From positions 1-64,000 of the forward strand of contig NZ_VDCQ01000001.1 of the NCBI RefSeq assembly GCF_006265175.1: 64,000 bases of DNA, in the 5' to 3' direction. The position numbers and the translations under genes were made by a program. The notes beneath the pieces were generated by a model. That model saw only the letters and a program-made list of their open reading frames with translations, searched no databases and was not told the origin of the DNA. The stretch comes from Paenibacillus hemerocallicola (GTDB lineage: Bacteria; Bacillota; Bacilli; Paenibacillales; NBRC-103111). Within the stretch, counting starts at the first letter, position 1. Each line of letters begins with the position of its first letter. Positions 1 to 7,467 of the stretch are shown one piece after another.

Positions 1-1
1 T

Positions 2-160
2 TTTTTAACCTCCCGTGTCTCAACCTATGGGAGCATTATAATCGGTCACACCTTATGTTTGCACGGCGATACGGTTGGTTCCGTGCAGCTTGCTCGGCAA
101 ATACGAGCCGGATTGCTCGATGCCGGGGTTGAAATCCGAAAACTTAGTGAATGGTATTGA
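2..160 (+). CDS. pxpA: 5-oxoprolinase subunit A (PxpA/LamB-YcsF family), C-terminal part
   Basis: Only the last 52 codons lie in the window; the frame is open from base 2 to TGA at 158-160. The visible tail contains CLHGDTVGSVQLARQIRAG followed by a short helix and KLSEWY. This matches what I know of the C-terminus of the LamB/YcsF family, where an HGD motif is followed by a helix of alternating A/R residues. Family members work with PxpB and PxpC to hydrolyse 5-oxoproline to glutamate using ATP. The partners are not visible here and may lie upstream of the window. The family call rests on this short tail only. Confidence 0.75.
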   Translation, partial: FLTSRVSTYGSIIIGHTLCLHGDTVGSVQLARQIRAGLLDAGVEIRKLSEWY

Positions 161-269
161 TTCTTAGTAATGTATTTCTTCACCAGACAATTAAATTCAA
201 GCTTAATCGTTATGATCGATTTTGATTCAATACATTGTTAATCTCTAAGGCATACCGGATTTTACTAAA

Positions 270-299
270 TGACTATTTTAATCTATTTTGTGATACGAT
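270..299 (+). promoter_or_regulatory. candidate sigma-A promoter for the ArsR gene
   Basis: TGACTA (270-275) and TACGAT (294-299) are separated by 18 bases, 42 bases before the preferred TTG start. The surrounding sequence is AT-rich. The match to the consensus is moderate, so this is an inference from spacing and position only. Confidence 0.35.
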
Positions 300-340
300 A
301 GTCCATAAGATTAAACCATTCAACAGAGGTGACAACCATC

Positions 341-700
341 TTGGATCGTAAGGAACGACTGAAAGAGCTCGCCGCAGAATTCAATGCATGTCAACGAGCA
401 TTAACTGCGATTGGAGATGAAACGCGACAATCCATTATTATGGCTTTAATCGACGGCGAGAGTGAATGTAAACAAGGGATTCGGGTAGGGGAGCTTACAG
501 CGAGGACAAATTTGTCCCGTCCGGCAGTGTCCCATCATCTGAAGGTATTGAAAGATGCCAATTTAATCGGGATGAGCCGGGAAGGCACGATGAATTATTA
601 TTATTTGGATATTGTGAGAAGCGATATTTTCAAGCTGAAGAGGCTTTTTGACAACATTGGACACTTTATACACGATTATCAGGACGAATCCTCTCCCTGA
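341..700 (+). CDS. ArsR/SmtB-family transcriptional regulator
   Basis: A 119-residue winged-helix protein. The recognition-helix region reads VGELTARTNLSRPAVSHHLKV, cut here to its core SRPAVSHHLKVL, the classic ArsR signature, followed by a beta-wing with MNYYYLDI. The frame also opens at a GTG at 329, but that codon lies inside the ribosome binding site AGAGGTG (325-331); TTG at 341 has the right spacing. No ELCVCDL metal site is present, and only two cysteines lie outside the DNA-binding helix, so a metal ligand is not established. It precedes an aldo/keto reductase gene on the same strand, so it probably controls that gene and itself. Confidence 0.85.
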   Translation: MDRKERLKELAAEFNACQRALTAIGDETRQSIIMALIDGESECKQGIRVGELTARTNLSRPAVSHHLKVLKDANLIGMSREGTMNYYYLDIVRSDIFKLKRLFDNIGHFIHDYQDESSP

Positions 701-718
701 TAAACGGAGGTGGTATTG

Positions 719-802
719 ATGTCCGATACAATCAGGGTTCCAGAAGGTCACGCAGTCCATGAACAACTGTTGAAGATGGGGATAAACTCGATTGAGTTGT
801 GA
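719..802 (+). CDS. 27-residue ORF between arsR and the reductase, possible leader or remnant
   Basis: ATG at 719 follows a good ribosome binding site (ACGGAGGTGG, 704-713) and runs to TGA at 800-802, encoding SDTIRVPEGHAVHEQLLKMG and a short tail. It lies between the regulator and the reductase. Having a strong binding site but only 27 codons, it may be a translated leader, a true small protein or the front of a gene whose remainder was lost. I do not recognise the sequence. Confidence 0.35.
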   Translation: MSDTIRVPEGHAVHEQLLKMGINSIEL

Positions 803-834
803 TACAGCAAAACGAAAAAAGGAGGGATTCTCAA

Positions 835-1668
835 TTGGAAAATTACGTTTTGAATAATGGCGTTGTAATGCCAAAGGTTGGACTCGGTGTATATAAAATT
901 AAAAGTAAAAACGAAGACGCATTAATATGGGCATTGAAAAATGGGTACCGACATCTCGATACCGCGGCTTTCTATCATAATGAGGAGCTTATTGCCAGTG
1001 CGATCAAAAAGTCGGGCGTAAAAAGAAGCGACATCTTTATAACGACAAAGGTTTGGAGTTCGGATCTTGGAAAAAAGACGAAACAAGCTTTTGAAACGAG
1101 TCTGAAAAAGCTGCAGACCGATTATATCGATCTTTATTTAATCCACTGGCCGGTGGCCAAGTACGTCGAAAGCTGGCGAATCATGGAGGGGTTATATGAA
1201 GAGGGGAAAATAAGAGCAATTGGTGTGGCTAATTTTGAACGCAATCATCTCGAAGAGGTGTTGGAACACGGAACCATCATTCCTGCGGTAAATCAAATAC
1301 AAACTAACCCTTTCTTGCAACAAAATAAACTCCATGAATACCTGGTAAAACACAACATACAACACGTAGCATGGGGGCCTTTCGGACAGGGAAACAAGCA
1401 GTTGTTCAATCATCCTGCGCTGACAGAAATTGCGGACAGGCACGGTAAAACTACGGCGCAAGTCATGCTCAGGTGGAGTATCCAGCGAGACATCGCGGTT
1501 ATTCCAAAATCCATTAATCCCGAAAGACTGAGGATAAATATGGATATATTCGATTTTCGCTTATCTGAGGAAGAAATGACACGAATATCTGCACTAGAAA
1601 GAAACAAAAGAGGATTTAACGATCCGAACAACAAGTTTTTTTTATGGGTAACCCGTTTTATTCGATAA
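835..1668 (+). CDS. aldo/keto reductase
   Basis: A 277-residue NAD(P)H-dependent oxidoreductase of the AKR superfamily, a cytosolic TIM barrel that reduces aldehydes or ketones. The catalytic tetrad is visible counting from the TTG start: D42 and Y47 in LDTAAFYHNEE, K72 in TTKVW, H104 in LIHWP. Cofactor-contact region IPKSINPERL is near the C-terminus. TTG at 835 is preferred because GGAGGG (821-826) sits eight bases upstream; the frame extends back to a GTG at 799 without a site. Length is normal for the 2,5-diketo-gluconate-reductase-like branch. The substrate cannot be deduced. It probably forms an operon with the ArsR gene. Confidence 0.9.
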   Translation: MENYVLNNGVVMPKVGLGVYKIKSKNEDALIWALKNGYRHLDTAAFYHNEELIASAIKKSGVKRSDIFITTKVWSSDLGKKTKQAFETSLKKLQTDYIDLYLIHWPVAKYVESWRIMEGLYEEGKIRAIGVANFERNHLEEVLEHGTIIPAVNQIQTNPFLQQNKLHEYLVKHNIQHVAWGPFGQGNKQLFNHPALTEIADRHGKTTAQVMLRWSIQRDIAVIPKSINPERLRINMDIFDFRLSEEEMTRISALERNKRGFNDPNNKFFLWVTRFIR

Positions 1669-1818
1669 CATGATCATAATAGATCCGGTACTAATAAACT
1701 GAAGGACGCACGTATTCATAGTGTAGCTGCAGATGTGACCCATTATGATGCGGTAATTGCCGGGATTCCAGAAAAGGTTGACTATATGGCGGATTTTGTT
1801 GGTCGTCCACGGAGATGA
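1669..1818 (+). pseudogene. startless open stretch, probable gene remnant
   Basis: Between the reductase and the next gene one frame stays open for about 50 codons to TGA at 1816-1818. It reads like protein (for example RIHSVAADVTHYDAVIAG then IPEKVDYMADFV), but no start codon or ribosome binding site precedes it, and a different frame continues plausibly after it (VVHGDE-like), which suggests a frameshift. I do not recognise the parent family. It may be the end of a decayed gene. Confidence 0.3.
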
Positions 1819-2007
1819 ATCGGCAGTCGTTCTATGCTGTGTTTGTCCTCCCGGAAGATTTTAGCCAAAAGCAGGCGACCTTTCAAACCGATGCCCCCCA
1901 ATCGCCAACGGTTGAACTATTGGTGAATCAGGGCAAGCATTACACGACCGCCACAACTTACATAAGAGAGACAAGAAGTTATATGACCCCGCGAAAGGCA
2001 GAAAACT

Positions 2008-2868
2008 ATGAACAATCCGATCAGAGATGTTAATTGGAGAGACAAAAGCAAAGCCGTTGATTCACTTTCCGAATATAGCAGTTCATTAACCGTAATTCCT
2101 TTGGATTCAGGACTTGAGGCGGAAGTGGCAAGAATTTGCTTGGATGGAACCAGTTTTGTGATCAAAATATGGAACAAGGCATCAAAGCCAAATGTCGAAG
2201 GCCAGTTTAAGCTGTTAAAGGCGTTATATAACCGAGGTTTATCCGTTTCGGAGCCCATGGGTTGGGGGATGGATAAAGATGGGAATCCTGTATTATTAAC
2301 GAGCTTTGATGGATCGCCAATAAAGAAAGTAAATCAGCCTATCCTTATTTCGCTTGCCAAGATATTATCCGATGTACACAAGTTTCCTTTGGATCGTTTG
2401 GACGGTTCCATTCTTTATAAATATGATTTTATAAACTACTTTTATCCAAGAATAGAAGAACATAAAGATATACATACTCTGCTTAATCAGCTTGTAGAGC
2501 GTAGCAAGATCAAGCAAGATCAACTCATTCATGGCGATTTTAATCTGGGCAATATACTGGAATCAGAGGGGAACTATACAGTAATCGATTGGACGAATGG
2601 ACAGCTTGGCGATCCGAGGTATGATATTGCTTGGTCAATTGTTTTAATCAGAATATATGTGGGCCAAAGATATGGAGCCATGTATCATTCTGCATGTTTA
2701 TCGGAAAATCAATATACCGTAGATGAACTGGAATTATTCGAGGCGATAGCTTGTCTAAGATGGATATTGCTTAGTAGAATTGCTGATTTGCCTAAAGGAA
2801 AAGAAACATTCGCAAGAGTAAGGAGCATTTTGAAACAAAATATACATTTGAATGAAAATTTGCTTTGA
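2008..2868 (+). CDS. APH/choline-kinase-family phosphotransferase
   Basis: A 286-residue cytosolic kinase-fold protein. The catalytic loop reads LIHGDFNLGNIL (H-G-D-x4-N) and the metal-binding segment VIDWTNGQLGDPRYDIAW contains the conserved D and the GDP/YD motif typical of aminoglycoside and small-molecule phosphotransferases. The N-terminal lobe carries FVIKIW, the likely nucleotide-binding lysine. The ribosome binding site (GAAAGGCAG) is only moderate. Such orphan APH proteins in soil bacilli phosphorylate antibiotics or metabolites, and substrate cannot be predicted. Two further APH-like proteins lie at 20860 and 29948, so the family is repeated in this neighbourhood. Confidence 0.85.
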   Translation: MNNPIRDVNWRDKSKAVDSLSEYSSSLTVIPLDSGLEAEVARICLDGTSFVIKIWNKASKPNVEGQFKLLKALYNRGLSVSEPMGWGMDKDGNPVLLTSFDGSPIKKVNQPILISLAKILSDVHKFPLDRLDGSILYKYDFINYFYPRIEEHKDIHTLLNQLVERSKIKQDQLIHGDFNLGNILESEGNYTVIDWTNGQLGDPRYDIAWSIVLIRIYVGQRYGAMYHSACLSENQYTVDELELFEAIACLRWILLSRIADLPKGKETFARVRSILKQNIHLNENLL

Positions 2869-3040
2869 TTTGTGAAATTGCGGATGGATAGCAAATCTCA
2901 ATAAGTAGACAACCACGTATATAACAATCTTGCACCTTTCGCCCAAGCGCTCCATGGCTTTAAGTGTGAGCGTTCTGGAACGAACTTTATGAGAAAAATC
3001 TTTGTAATTCCTATCATATAAATACATTGGAGGGACGTAT

Positions 3041-3370
3041 ATGGACGACTTCACTAAAACCCGAGTAACAAAAATCATGGAAAAGTACACGGAAAATAAA
3101 ATACCAAAGCATCTGCAAAACCAAATTAGAATGACGTTCAAAATTAGAGGAAACAATGTTACCTTACTGGAAGAAAGACCTGCATTCAGGGGAGATCAAT
3201 GGGTACAGTTAGACATTGCACAATTCAGGCTGGATCAAAACAAATGGAAGGTCTATTGGAGGGATAGTAAGGATAAGTGGCATCTGGTGGAAGAGATTAC
3301 ACCGGAAGAAGATTATGAAAAACAACTAATGAGAGTAGACAAGGACAATACTGGAGTTTTCTGGGGGTAA
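3041..3370 (+). CDS. DUF3024-type protein of unknown function
   Basis: A 109-residue soluble protein. The C-terminal half has VQLDIAQFRLDQNKWKVYWR followed by DSKDKWHLVEE; this QFR...W.vYWRD...WH pattern is the hallmark of the DUF3024 family, for which I know no function. The start ATG is preceded by GGAGGGACG. It stands alone between an APH gene and the BlaI operon. The length fits the family. Confidence 0.75.
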   Translation: MDDFTKTRVTKIMEKYTENKIPKHLQNQIRMTFKIRGNNVTLLEERPAFRGDQWVQLDIAQFRLDQNKWKVYWRDSKDKWHLVEEITPEEDYEKQLMRVDKDNTGVFWG

Positions 3371-3586
3371 TCCAAGAAGATTCATGCATCGGGCCGACTC
3401 GCCGCCCCTTGGTCGACAGTGGTTTCAGGAAGCGATTCAGGATACACTCCTGCAATCCATAACCGCGTCGCGGCAATGCCTTCGACCCAAGGGGGGGCGT
3501 CATGAATGCGAGATCGATGGACGGTATTGTTCGAAAGGTGAAGTAAGACATATCTTGAGGACGAGACCGATGAATAATTGTAAATT
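3371..3586. other. intergenic stretch without a recognised gene
   Basis: This GC-richer stretch holds only short frames on both strands, none with a recognisable product. It ends in the operator/promoter region of the BlaI-like operon, described separately. Confidence 0.5.
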
Positions 3587-3602
3587 GACTATAACAATAG
3601 TC
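3587..3602. promoter_or_regulatory. BlaI-type operator candidate 1
   Basis: Perfect inverted repeat GACTAT-AACA-ATAGTC. The same arms with a four-base centre recur at 3649-3666 and 6417-6432. BlaI/MecI dimers bind palindromes of about this size, so these are probably the operators of the regulator encoded at 3695. The repeat overlaps a TTGACT (3585-3590) but no good -10 box follows at the usual distance. Confidence 0.65.
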
Positions 3603-3634
3603 TAATGGCGATCCGATAGTAATATAGAGGAATA

Positions 3635-3664
3635 TTATTGTTGTGAATAGACTATCCGTATAGT
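3635..3664 (+). promoter_or_regulatory. candidate promoter of the BlaI-like operon
   Basis: TTATTG (3635-3640) and TATAGT (3659-3664) are 18 bases apart. The -10 box lies inside operator 2, which would let the bound repressor block RNA polymerase. The start codon follows 31 bases later. Confidence 0.45.
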
Positions 3665-3666
3665 CT
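3649..3666. promoter_or_regulatory. BlaI-type operator candidate 2
   Basis: Perfect inverted repeat AGACTAT-CCGT-ATAGTCT, arms of seven bases. It sits 28 bases before the blaI-like start codon and overlaps the putative -10 box. Confidence 0.7.
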
Positions 3667-3694
3667 TATAGCTGGTATGAAAGGAGCAGCATGT

Positions 3695-4108
3695 ATGTCG
3701 GGCAAAGATCGCCTGATTACGCCATCCGAGCTGATTGTGATGAAAGTGATATGGAAGGAGCAGCCGTGTACGGCATCCCAAATCGTGGATCGCATCTCCA
3801 AGCGGTCCGATTGGCACTTCCGGACCATCAAAACGCTGCTGCGGAATCTGGTCGCGAAGCAGGCCGTCGGCTACCGCGTGGATGCGCATGATAGCCGAGT
3901 CTATCATTATTACGCATTAGTCCAGGAAGAAGATTATCTCAAGCAGGAGCGCGAACAGTTTTTGAAGCTGTATTATGACGGGAGTTTGAGCACTTTGCTA
4001 ACAGGTTTTCTTAAGGACGGCAGCATGACCCCGGAGGAAGCAGGGCAACTGAGAAGCTTGTTAAACCGTCGCATGGGCGAGCAGGATGACGGTGGAACCA
4101 CGAAATGA
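3695..4108 (+). CDS. blaI: BlaI/MecI-family transcriptional repressor
   Basis: A 137-residue winged-helix repressor. The N-terminal segment LITPSELIVMKVIW and the helix-turn-helix region TASQIVDRISKR...WHFRTIKTLLRNL correspond to the BlaI DNA-binding domain, and the C-terminal half is the dimerisation helix region. ATG at 3695 is chosen over 3677 because AAGGAG (3681-3686) lies between them. The stop overlaps the start of the M56 protease gene (ATGA at 4105-4108), the usual translational coupling of blaI and blaR1. In known systems the sensor protease triggers cleavage of the repressor. Inverted repeats of one sequence upstream and within the operon are its likely targets. Confidence 0.9.
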   Translation: MSGKDRLITPSELIVMKVIWKEQPCTASQIVDRISKRSDWHFRTIKTLLRNLVAKQAVGYRVDAHDSRVYHYYALVQEEDYLKQEREQFLKLYYDGSLSTLLTGFLKDGSMTPEEAGQLRSLLNRRMGEQDDGGTTK

Positions 4109-5640
4109 TACTGCTGCATGTGATTGTCATGAAAGTGCTGGATCTGACCCTATCCGCTTCCGTCCTTGTCGTGGTCGCGCTTGCTTTGCGCCGGTTCGGC
4201 GCGAGATGGTCGAGCCCGCGCGTCGTGCGGTGGCTGTGGTTTATTTTATTGGTCAAATTGGCCGTTCCATTCAACGTACCGAGTCCTTTCAGCGTCGAGA
4301 ACTGGACGGATATTTGGTTTTATCATCATCCGTACAGTGTCAACAGGGCATTGGAGGCCGCAGGGGCCGGGTGGAATGGAGCGCAGGAAGCGTGGACAAA
4401 TCTCTGGGGGACTACGGACAGCGGTTACGCCTCCGGACGGATCGAAGACAGTATTTCGGCGGAGAAGGCGGGTTGGGCTCCCGATCCGGATGTTGTTAAG
4501 CTGAGTAGACAAAGCGACGGGTTGCAGAGCATTTTAACGGGGGCGGGCATGATATGGCTTGGGGGCTTTATTGCCTCTCTTGCACTTTGGACGATCAGGA
4601 GCCGCAAGGCGCGACGACTGGTTGCCCATGCGCTTCCCTGCGGAGATACGCGGGTATTGAGTCTGTTTCAGCATTGCAAGGAAGAAGCCGGGGTGAAGAA
4701 AAACGTCCGTTTGATGGTTTCCGGGACGATTTATCCGGTACTGTACGGTTTGTTCAAGCCGCGTCTCCTGCTTCCTTACGATTACGCAAGCCTTTATGAT
4801 GCCGGTGAGCTTCGGCACATTTTACTTCACGAGTTGAATCATGTGAGGCAGTATGACATTGCCGTTCTCCGATTGTCCCGGCTTTTGCAGGCGGTGCATT
4901 GGTTCAATCCGCTGATTCGTCTTGCTGTTGGAAAAATCAGGGATGATGTTGAAATCAGCTGCGATGCCCGTGTTTTGCGCCGGATGAGTGCGGAGGAGCA
5001 GCTCCGTTACGGGATGCTGTTAATCAAGCAGGGCGAGCTGAACCACCGTTTTGTACATCCTGACTACACCGGTGCCCAATGGGCCGCAGGACGATCGCAA
5101 TTGAAGGAGCGCATTTTGAAAATTGCCGGATACGCTTCTATTAAAGGAGGCAAGCTGTCCTCCTTCATTTCTGCAGTTGTGCTCGTACTTATGTGCGGCG
5201 GCTTTTTGACGGGGAGTAATCTGTATGCGGAGGTAGAAGGCAGCAAGACGACCAATCCGACGCTTTATGTATTTTGGCTGGCCGATCACGCCAATCCGCG
5301 CAGCATGGCGGTCATCGACAGCATCTCGAATCAAATGACCGGCATGTCCGGGCCGGACGAGGAAGCCGTCATGCTGTTGAAAGAGGCCGTCATGCAAAGT
5401 GCATTTCGTCAGGCGATGAATAGGCTGGAGGTATTGTCCGGACTGAATCCGGATCGGCCTGTGGTCATCCGATCGGATCGCATTCAAGAAGAGCTTGATC
5501 GAAGAGGACTCGACACGGGGAGACTTTGGGTGACATTGAAATACGATTACACCCATATAAAAGCGTTCGCTTTTGGTTTGGGTAAAAGTACGTTGGTGGA
5601 TTTGACCGATTCCGGGCTGAACGATGAAATCGAGCTTTAA
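4105..5640 (+). CDS. BlaR1/MecR1-like M56 metallopeptidase, membrane sensor/antirepressor
   Basis: A 511-residue membrane protein. N-terminal hydrophobic segments (about residues 1-25, 35-60 and 140-160) are followed by the cytoplasmic zinc protease core: H242-E243-L-N-H246 in LLHELNHVRQYD, with E283 in DDVEISCDARVLR as probable third ligand. A last membrane segment (about 345-370, AVVLVLMCGGFLTGSNLY) leads to a C-terminal exterior domain of about 135 residues. That domain is not a penicillin-binding domain: its length is half of BlaR1's and I see no serine-lysine active site, so the signal sensed is probably not a beta-lactam. No beta-lactamase gene is nearby. Two unrecognised genes follow in the same operon. 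Confidence 0.85.
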   Translation: MILLHVIVMKVLDLTLSASVLVVVALALRRFGARWSSPRVVRWLWFILLVKLAVPFNVPSPFSVENWTDIWFYHHPYSVNRALEAAGAGWNGAQEAWTNLWGTTDSGYASGRIEDSISAEKAGWAPDPDVVKLSRQSDGLQSILTGAGMIWLGGFIASLALWTIRSRKARRLVAHALPCGDTRVLSLFQHCKEEAGVKKNVRLMVSGTIYPVLYGLFKPRLLLPYDYASLYDAGELRHILLHELNHVRQYDIAVLRLSRLLQAVHWFNPLIRLAVGKIRDDVEISCDARVLRRMSAEEQLRYGMLLIKQGELNHRFVHPDYTGAQWAAGRSQLKERILKIAGYASIKGGKLSSFISAVVLVLMCGGFLTGSNLYAEVEGSKTTNPTLYVFWLADHANPRSMAVIDSISNQMTGMSGPDEEAVMLLKEAVMQSAFRQAMNRLEVLSGLNPDRPVVIRSDRIQEELDRRGLDTGRLWVTLKYDYTHIKAFAFGLGKSTLVDLTDSGLNDEIEL

Positions 5641-5679
5641 TTCGATTGGATTCGATCTTATTTTGAAAGGGGAAGCGAC

Positions 5680-6411
5680 ATGAACATGTTTGTTTCAGGC
5701 GGAGTGGAGAGCTCTGCGGCCATGTATACCCGTTTCATGCAATTGAACAAGGCCGGATTGGCCGGTAGAGGTCCAACCGGCTTTGGCCATGTATTGGCTC
5801 AGGCATATTCACGGAATGTGACAAGCGGCTTGTCAGGATTATACGGTGTGTCCGTTGGGGTGGAGTCAATTCCCAAGGATGAGCGGGAAATTTCGAACAG
5901 AGGCAGGAACGGAGAATTGAAGGATGTCATGATCCCGCCAAGCGTGGCGGAGAAAATGCAAAGCGACCCGGCGCTTCGGGCTAAGGTGGAGGGTTCTATC
6001 TATCATTATATCCATGTGGAACGGCCGGACTTCATCAGAACGGATCAGCTGTACGGGATCAAAACCGTAGGGTCCAGCCTAATTATTCATGAGGACGGCA
6101 CATGGACCATTTGGAGCGCCTCGGTAACTTCTCCCGAGGAAGTGGAGAAGGGAAGAAAGCTAGAGGCGGAGAAGCTGAAGAGAAGGGCCGGTGAGCGGCA
6201 ACTGGAAGAGCTGCGTGGAAGCAGCGCATGGTTGGGCATGACCGCGCAAATGCCGTTTATGACAAGCGATGTACCCGGTAATGCTTGGTTTTCACAGGAT
6301 ATGAATTCGAATACGTATCTGGCTCTGCTGCAAAAGATGATTGAAGCCAAAGCACTTCAGCGGTATTATGCGACAAGCTCGATTTCGTCCAGAGGAGGTT
6401 TTCATTTGTGA
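5680..6411 (+). CDS. unrecognised protein of the BlaI/BlaR1-like operon (first orphan)
   Basis: A 243-residue protein, ATG after GAAAGGGGAAG, 39 bases behind the protease gene. The N-terminus (about 1-60) is rich in S, G and A with no signal peptide. The middle contains VMIPPSVAEKMQSDPALRAK, then an aromatic strand region IYHYIHVERPDF, then a predicted sheet-like IIHEDGTWTIWSASV and a strongly charged helix (EEVEKGRKLEAEKLKRRAGE). The 'xISPxxxEKMxxDP ... DGTxTxW' pattern recalls the DUF6033 group of Firmicute proteins, but I am unsure of this. It overlaps the next gene by four bases (GTGA), so the two are probably made together. Function unknown. Confidence 0.75.
   Translation: MNMFVSGGVESSAAMYTRFMQLNKAGLAGRGPTGFGHVLAQAYSRNVTSGLSGLYGVSVGVESIPKDEREISNRGRNGELKDVMIPPSVAEKMQSDPALRAKVEGSIYHYIHVERPDFIRTDQLYGIKTVGSSLIIHEDGTWTIWSASVTSPEEVEKGRKLEAEKLKRRAGERQLEELRGSSAWLGMTAQMPFMTSDVPGNAWFSQDMNSNTYLALLQKMIEAKALQRYYATSSISSRGGFHL
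6394..6398 (+). promoter_or_regulatory. ribosome binding site deciding the GTG start at 6408
   Basis: GGAGG nine bases before GTG at 6408; this GTG overlaps the upstream stop codon, which supports coupled translation. Confidence 0.6.
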
Positions 6412-7214
6412 GGATAGACTATACATATAGTCCTTTCGTCGGTCTATCGATTCCGGGAAGTATCGCCAGCTCCAAATGGACAAGACTTGCGGATCAGAAT
6501 GGAGACAAGCAAACAACGATAAAGCAGGACAGCTTGTCCATCAGCCGACAAGCTCAATCCGAGTTGAAGCAAAATGGAAGCCAATCCTCGATGATGGGGA
6601 GATTGATGGAACAAAAACAAAACCTCATGGAGAGACGACAGCGCTACATAACCCAGGCTATGGAGAAGGGCACGAGTCCGGATGTGATGGAAATGGAATT
6701 GGAAGAGATGGATGTCCACCTTGCAAAAATCGATAGTCAGTTGCGCGAGCTGCAGCTTAAGGAGCAAAGGAAGGCGCTGGGAGTGGATGACGAGAGCGGG
6801 GAAGACGAGAAATCGAACGAGGAGGACCGGAACGGCAGTGCCGCCCGCTTCGATGGAGAACAAGCCGAATCGTTTGGAGTGCCCGGAATGAGGAGTCTGA
6901 TATCGGCAAGTATGGATATTAAGCAGGGCAGCAGTGTGACGAGGGCTCAATTGACTCTGAACAGGGAGGCCAAATTTTGGGAGCATAGCGATCCGGCACG
7001 TTCGGCGCAGTTAAGGGACAAGGCGGAGGCGCTGGATGGCAAGCTGCTCGAGATCGTCGGGCATGTAAATGAAGCGATGGCGGAACAGAGCCGCGAGACT
7101 CGTCCAGACGAATCCACTCCGCATGACACTTCCGAGAGCAGGTCTGACGGGGGTTCCCGGCCGGAACATACTCTGGACCATACCGAATCTGCCCCTGACG
7201 AAGAGCGAGGATAG
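6408..7214 (+). CDS. unrecognised coiled-coil protein of the BlaI/BlaR1-like operon (second orphan)
   Basis: A 268-residue soluble protein with no signal peptide or membrane segment. Residues about 55-125 form a long charged helix (KQNLMERRQRYITQAMEKG, MELEEMDVHLAKIDSQLREL), likely coiled coil; residues 126-150 are acidic; a second helical region covers about 175-230; the tail from about 230 is a low-complexity string of E, D, S, R and T. GTG start overlaps the preceding stop. Its first codons contain the third copy of the operon's inverted repeat, so expression of this gene may be regulated separately from the upstream three. I do not recognise the family. Abundance of charge suggests a scaffold or binding partner of the first orphan, which is inference. 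Confidence 0.75.
   Translation: MRIDYTYSPFVGLSIPGSIASSKWTRLADQNGDKQTTIKQDSLSISRQAQSELKQNGSQSSMMGRLMEQKQNLMERRQRYITQAMEKGTSPDVMEMELEEMDVHLAKIDSQLRELQLKEQRKALGVDDESGEDEKSNEEDRNGSAARFDGEQAESFGVPGMRSLISASMDIKQGSSVTRAQLTLNREAKFWEHSDPARSAQLRDKAEALDGKLLEIVGHVNEAMAEQSRETRPDESTPHDTSESRSDGGSRPEHTLDHTESAPDEERG
6417..6432. promoter_or_regulatory. BlaI-type operator candidate 3, inside a coding region
   Basis: Perfect inverted repeat GACTAT-ACAT-ATAGTC at codons 4-9 of the second orphan gene. It has the same twelve specified bases as the two copies before blaI, and no other perfect copy was noticed in the window. Confidence 0.6.
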
Positions 7215-7425
7215 AGTGTCAATAAAAGGATCGCCTTAAATGGAATTCCTAGCCGCAAACGGCTCATAATCCGTTATAAAATGATCTTTTGTTGCATGGC
7301 TGTATCTTTTGGAGCATTCAACGGTGCAAAGGAGCATTGCTTGGAGCAACAGCTTGTCCGTATATTGGGAAGGACAGTTCCGGATCGAATGGCCCGGCCG
7401 TCTAACTACATCACCATGGAGGAGC

Positions 7426-7467
7426 ATGAATACGTGGAAAATAATCGATGCAGGCAACAATCGTTAA
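7426..7467 (+). other. 13-codon upstream ORF with the better ribosome binding site
   Basis: ATG at 7426 lies just behind GGAGGAGC (7418-7425) and encodes MNTWKIIDAGNNR before TAA. It overlaps the start of the large secreted-protein gene in another frame. It may be a leader peptide, or it may be the true N-terminus separated from the main frame by a frameshift. Confidence 0.35.

Noticed and set aside
271-303. GACTAT and ATAGTC also occur near the arsR promoter
   Set aside because: The arms are 21 bases apart instead of four, so this is not the operator found in the BlaI-like operon; probably chance in AT-rich DNA.
1815-2033. 72-codon plus-strand frame overlapping the APH gene start
   Set aside because: No binding site and it overlaps the clear APH start; read here as debris of the upstream remnant.
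3384-3605. 73-codon plus-strand frame before the BlaI-like operon
   Set aside because: No binding site, no protein-like pattern, and it runs into the operator region.
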